From Alistipes sp. (GTDB lineage: Bacteria > Bacteroidota > Bacteroidia > Bacteroidales > Rikenellaceae), in contig JAGBCY010000029.1 in NCBI GenBank assembly GCA_017937765.1, positions 1-49,241 of the forward strand: DNA of 49,241 nucleotides, written 5' to 3'. The notes under the pieces were generated by a model. It did not search any database. It had not been told where the DNA came from and saw nothing but the letters and a program-made list of their open reading frames with translations. Shown here one piece after another: positions 49,103 to 49,241 of this stretch. The first letter of the stretch is position 1, and each line of letters starts with the position of its first letter. The position numbers and the translations under genes were made by a program.

Positions 49103-49241
49103 ATGGCTGTTAAAATTCGTTTGGCACGTCACGGTAAGAAGGGTTATGCTTTCTACCACATCGTTGCCGCAGATAGCAGAGCGCCACGTGATGGTAAGTT
49201 CATCGAGAAGTTGGGTACATACAACCCCAACACGAATCCTG
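49103..49241 (+). CDS. rpsP: Ribosomal protein S16 (cut by the right edge)
   Basis: The frame from ATG 49103 reads [20 protein letters not shown], then [20 protein letters not shown] and NPNTNP, an unmistakable S16 N-terminus (46 of about 80-180 residues). S16 is an essential assembly protein of the 30S subunit. The promoter at 49009-49040 precedes it. Nothing of the rest of the operon is visible. Confidence 0.96.
   Translation, partial: MAVKIRLARHGKKGYAFYHIVAADSRAPRDGKFIEKLGTYNPNTNP

Noticed and set aside
1-49241. CRISPR array, insertion sequence or prophage
   Set aside because: No regularly spaced repeats, transposase, integrase or phage structural genes were seen.

Overview
The window reads as chromosome of a gut-type Bacteroidota, most likely Bacteroidales and plausibly Alistipes/Rikenellaceae (inferred, not proven). 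Genes lack Shine-Dalgarno sites and are preceded by the Bacteroidetes promoter form TTTG-N19-21-TAnnTTTG. The gene set is typical: a SusD-family lipoprotein, BACON domains, secreted GH2/GH3/GH20 enzymes, many lipobox proteins, a flavodiiron protein and rubredoxin (anaerobe), and a NadD-TPR fusion. Most of the window is moderately G+C-rich; the first ~1.7 kb is strikingly A+T-rich and looks acquired. No tRNA, rRNA, CRISPR array or transposase was seen.

Layout. 1-1.7 kb: A+T-rich accessory piece with a RES-domain protein and a STAS-like protein cut by the left edge. 1.7-3.4 kb: small operon (deoxyribosyltransferase-like, isoprenylcysteine-methyltransferase-like, NAD-binding epimerase-like). 3.4-7.4 kb: winged-helix/rubredoxin pair, TlpA-like lipoprotein thioredoxin, a small lipoprotein whose promoter spacer is a run of nine G, and an S41 protease. 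7.5-10 kb: DUF1295 protein-umuD-umuC. 10.2-18.4 kb: tight operon of an active/inactive M16 protease pair, an HD protein, and GH3 and GH2 glycosidases. 18.4-21.5 kb: YgbA-like protein, msrA, GH20. 21.6-25.5 kb: operon yicC-gmk-nadD(TPR)-DUF3109-M23/LysM. 25.6-28.6 kb: flavodiiron protein, then a metal-binding lipoprotein and ABC ATPase without permease. 28.6-32.5 kb: Ca2+-type P-ATPase, C_GCAxxG_C_C protein, stand-alone HsdR-N-like protein. 32.6-34.6 kb: receptor-like Ser/Thr kinase with BACON and DUF1566-like ectodomain. 34.8-36 kb: panC-panD. 36-39.4 kb: two-component system divergent from a double TonB-C protein, with four TTAACA repeats between. 39.5-45.2 kb: leftward housekeeping run (trkA; deoxynucleoside kinase, rsmF-like, MerR, Nif3-like, zinc-ribbon coiled coil). 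45.3-48.3 kb: two small Cys-rich membrane proteins and a BACON-SusD lipoprotein with a long structured leader. 48.4-49.2 kb: Hsp20 and the start of rpsP.

The most notable signals are regulatory or architectural: the G9 tract in the promoter spacer at 5.3 kb; the TTAACA array beside its two-component system; an element shared by the leaders at 10.1 and 46.25 kb; the kinase-BACON-DUF1566 receptor; and the RES/STAS pair at the left edge. Two short genes (rubredoxin and winged-helix) and both edge-truncated genes were found by reading the sequence directly.
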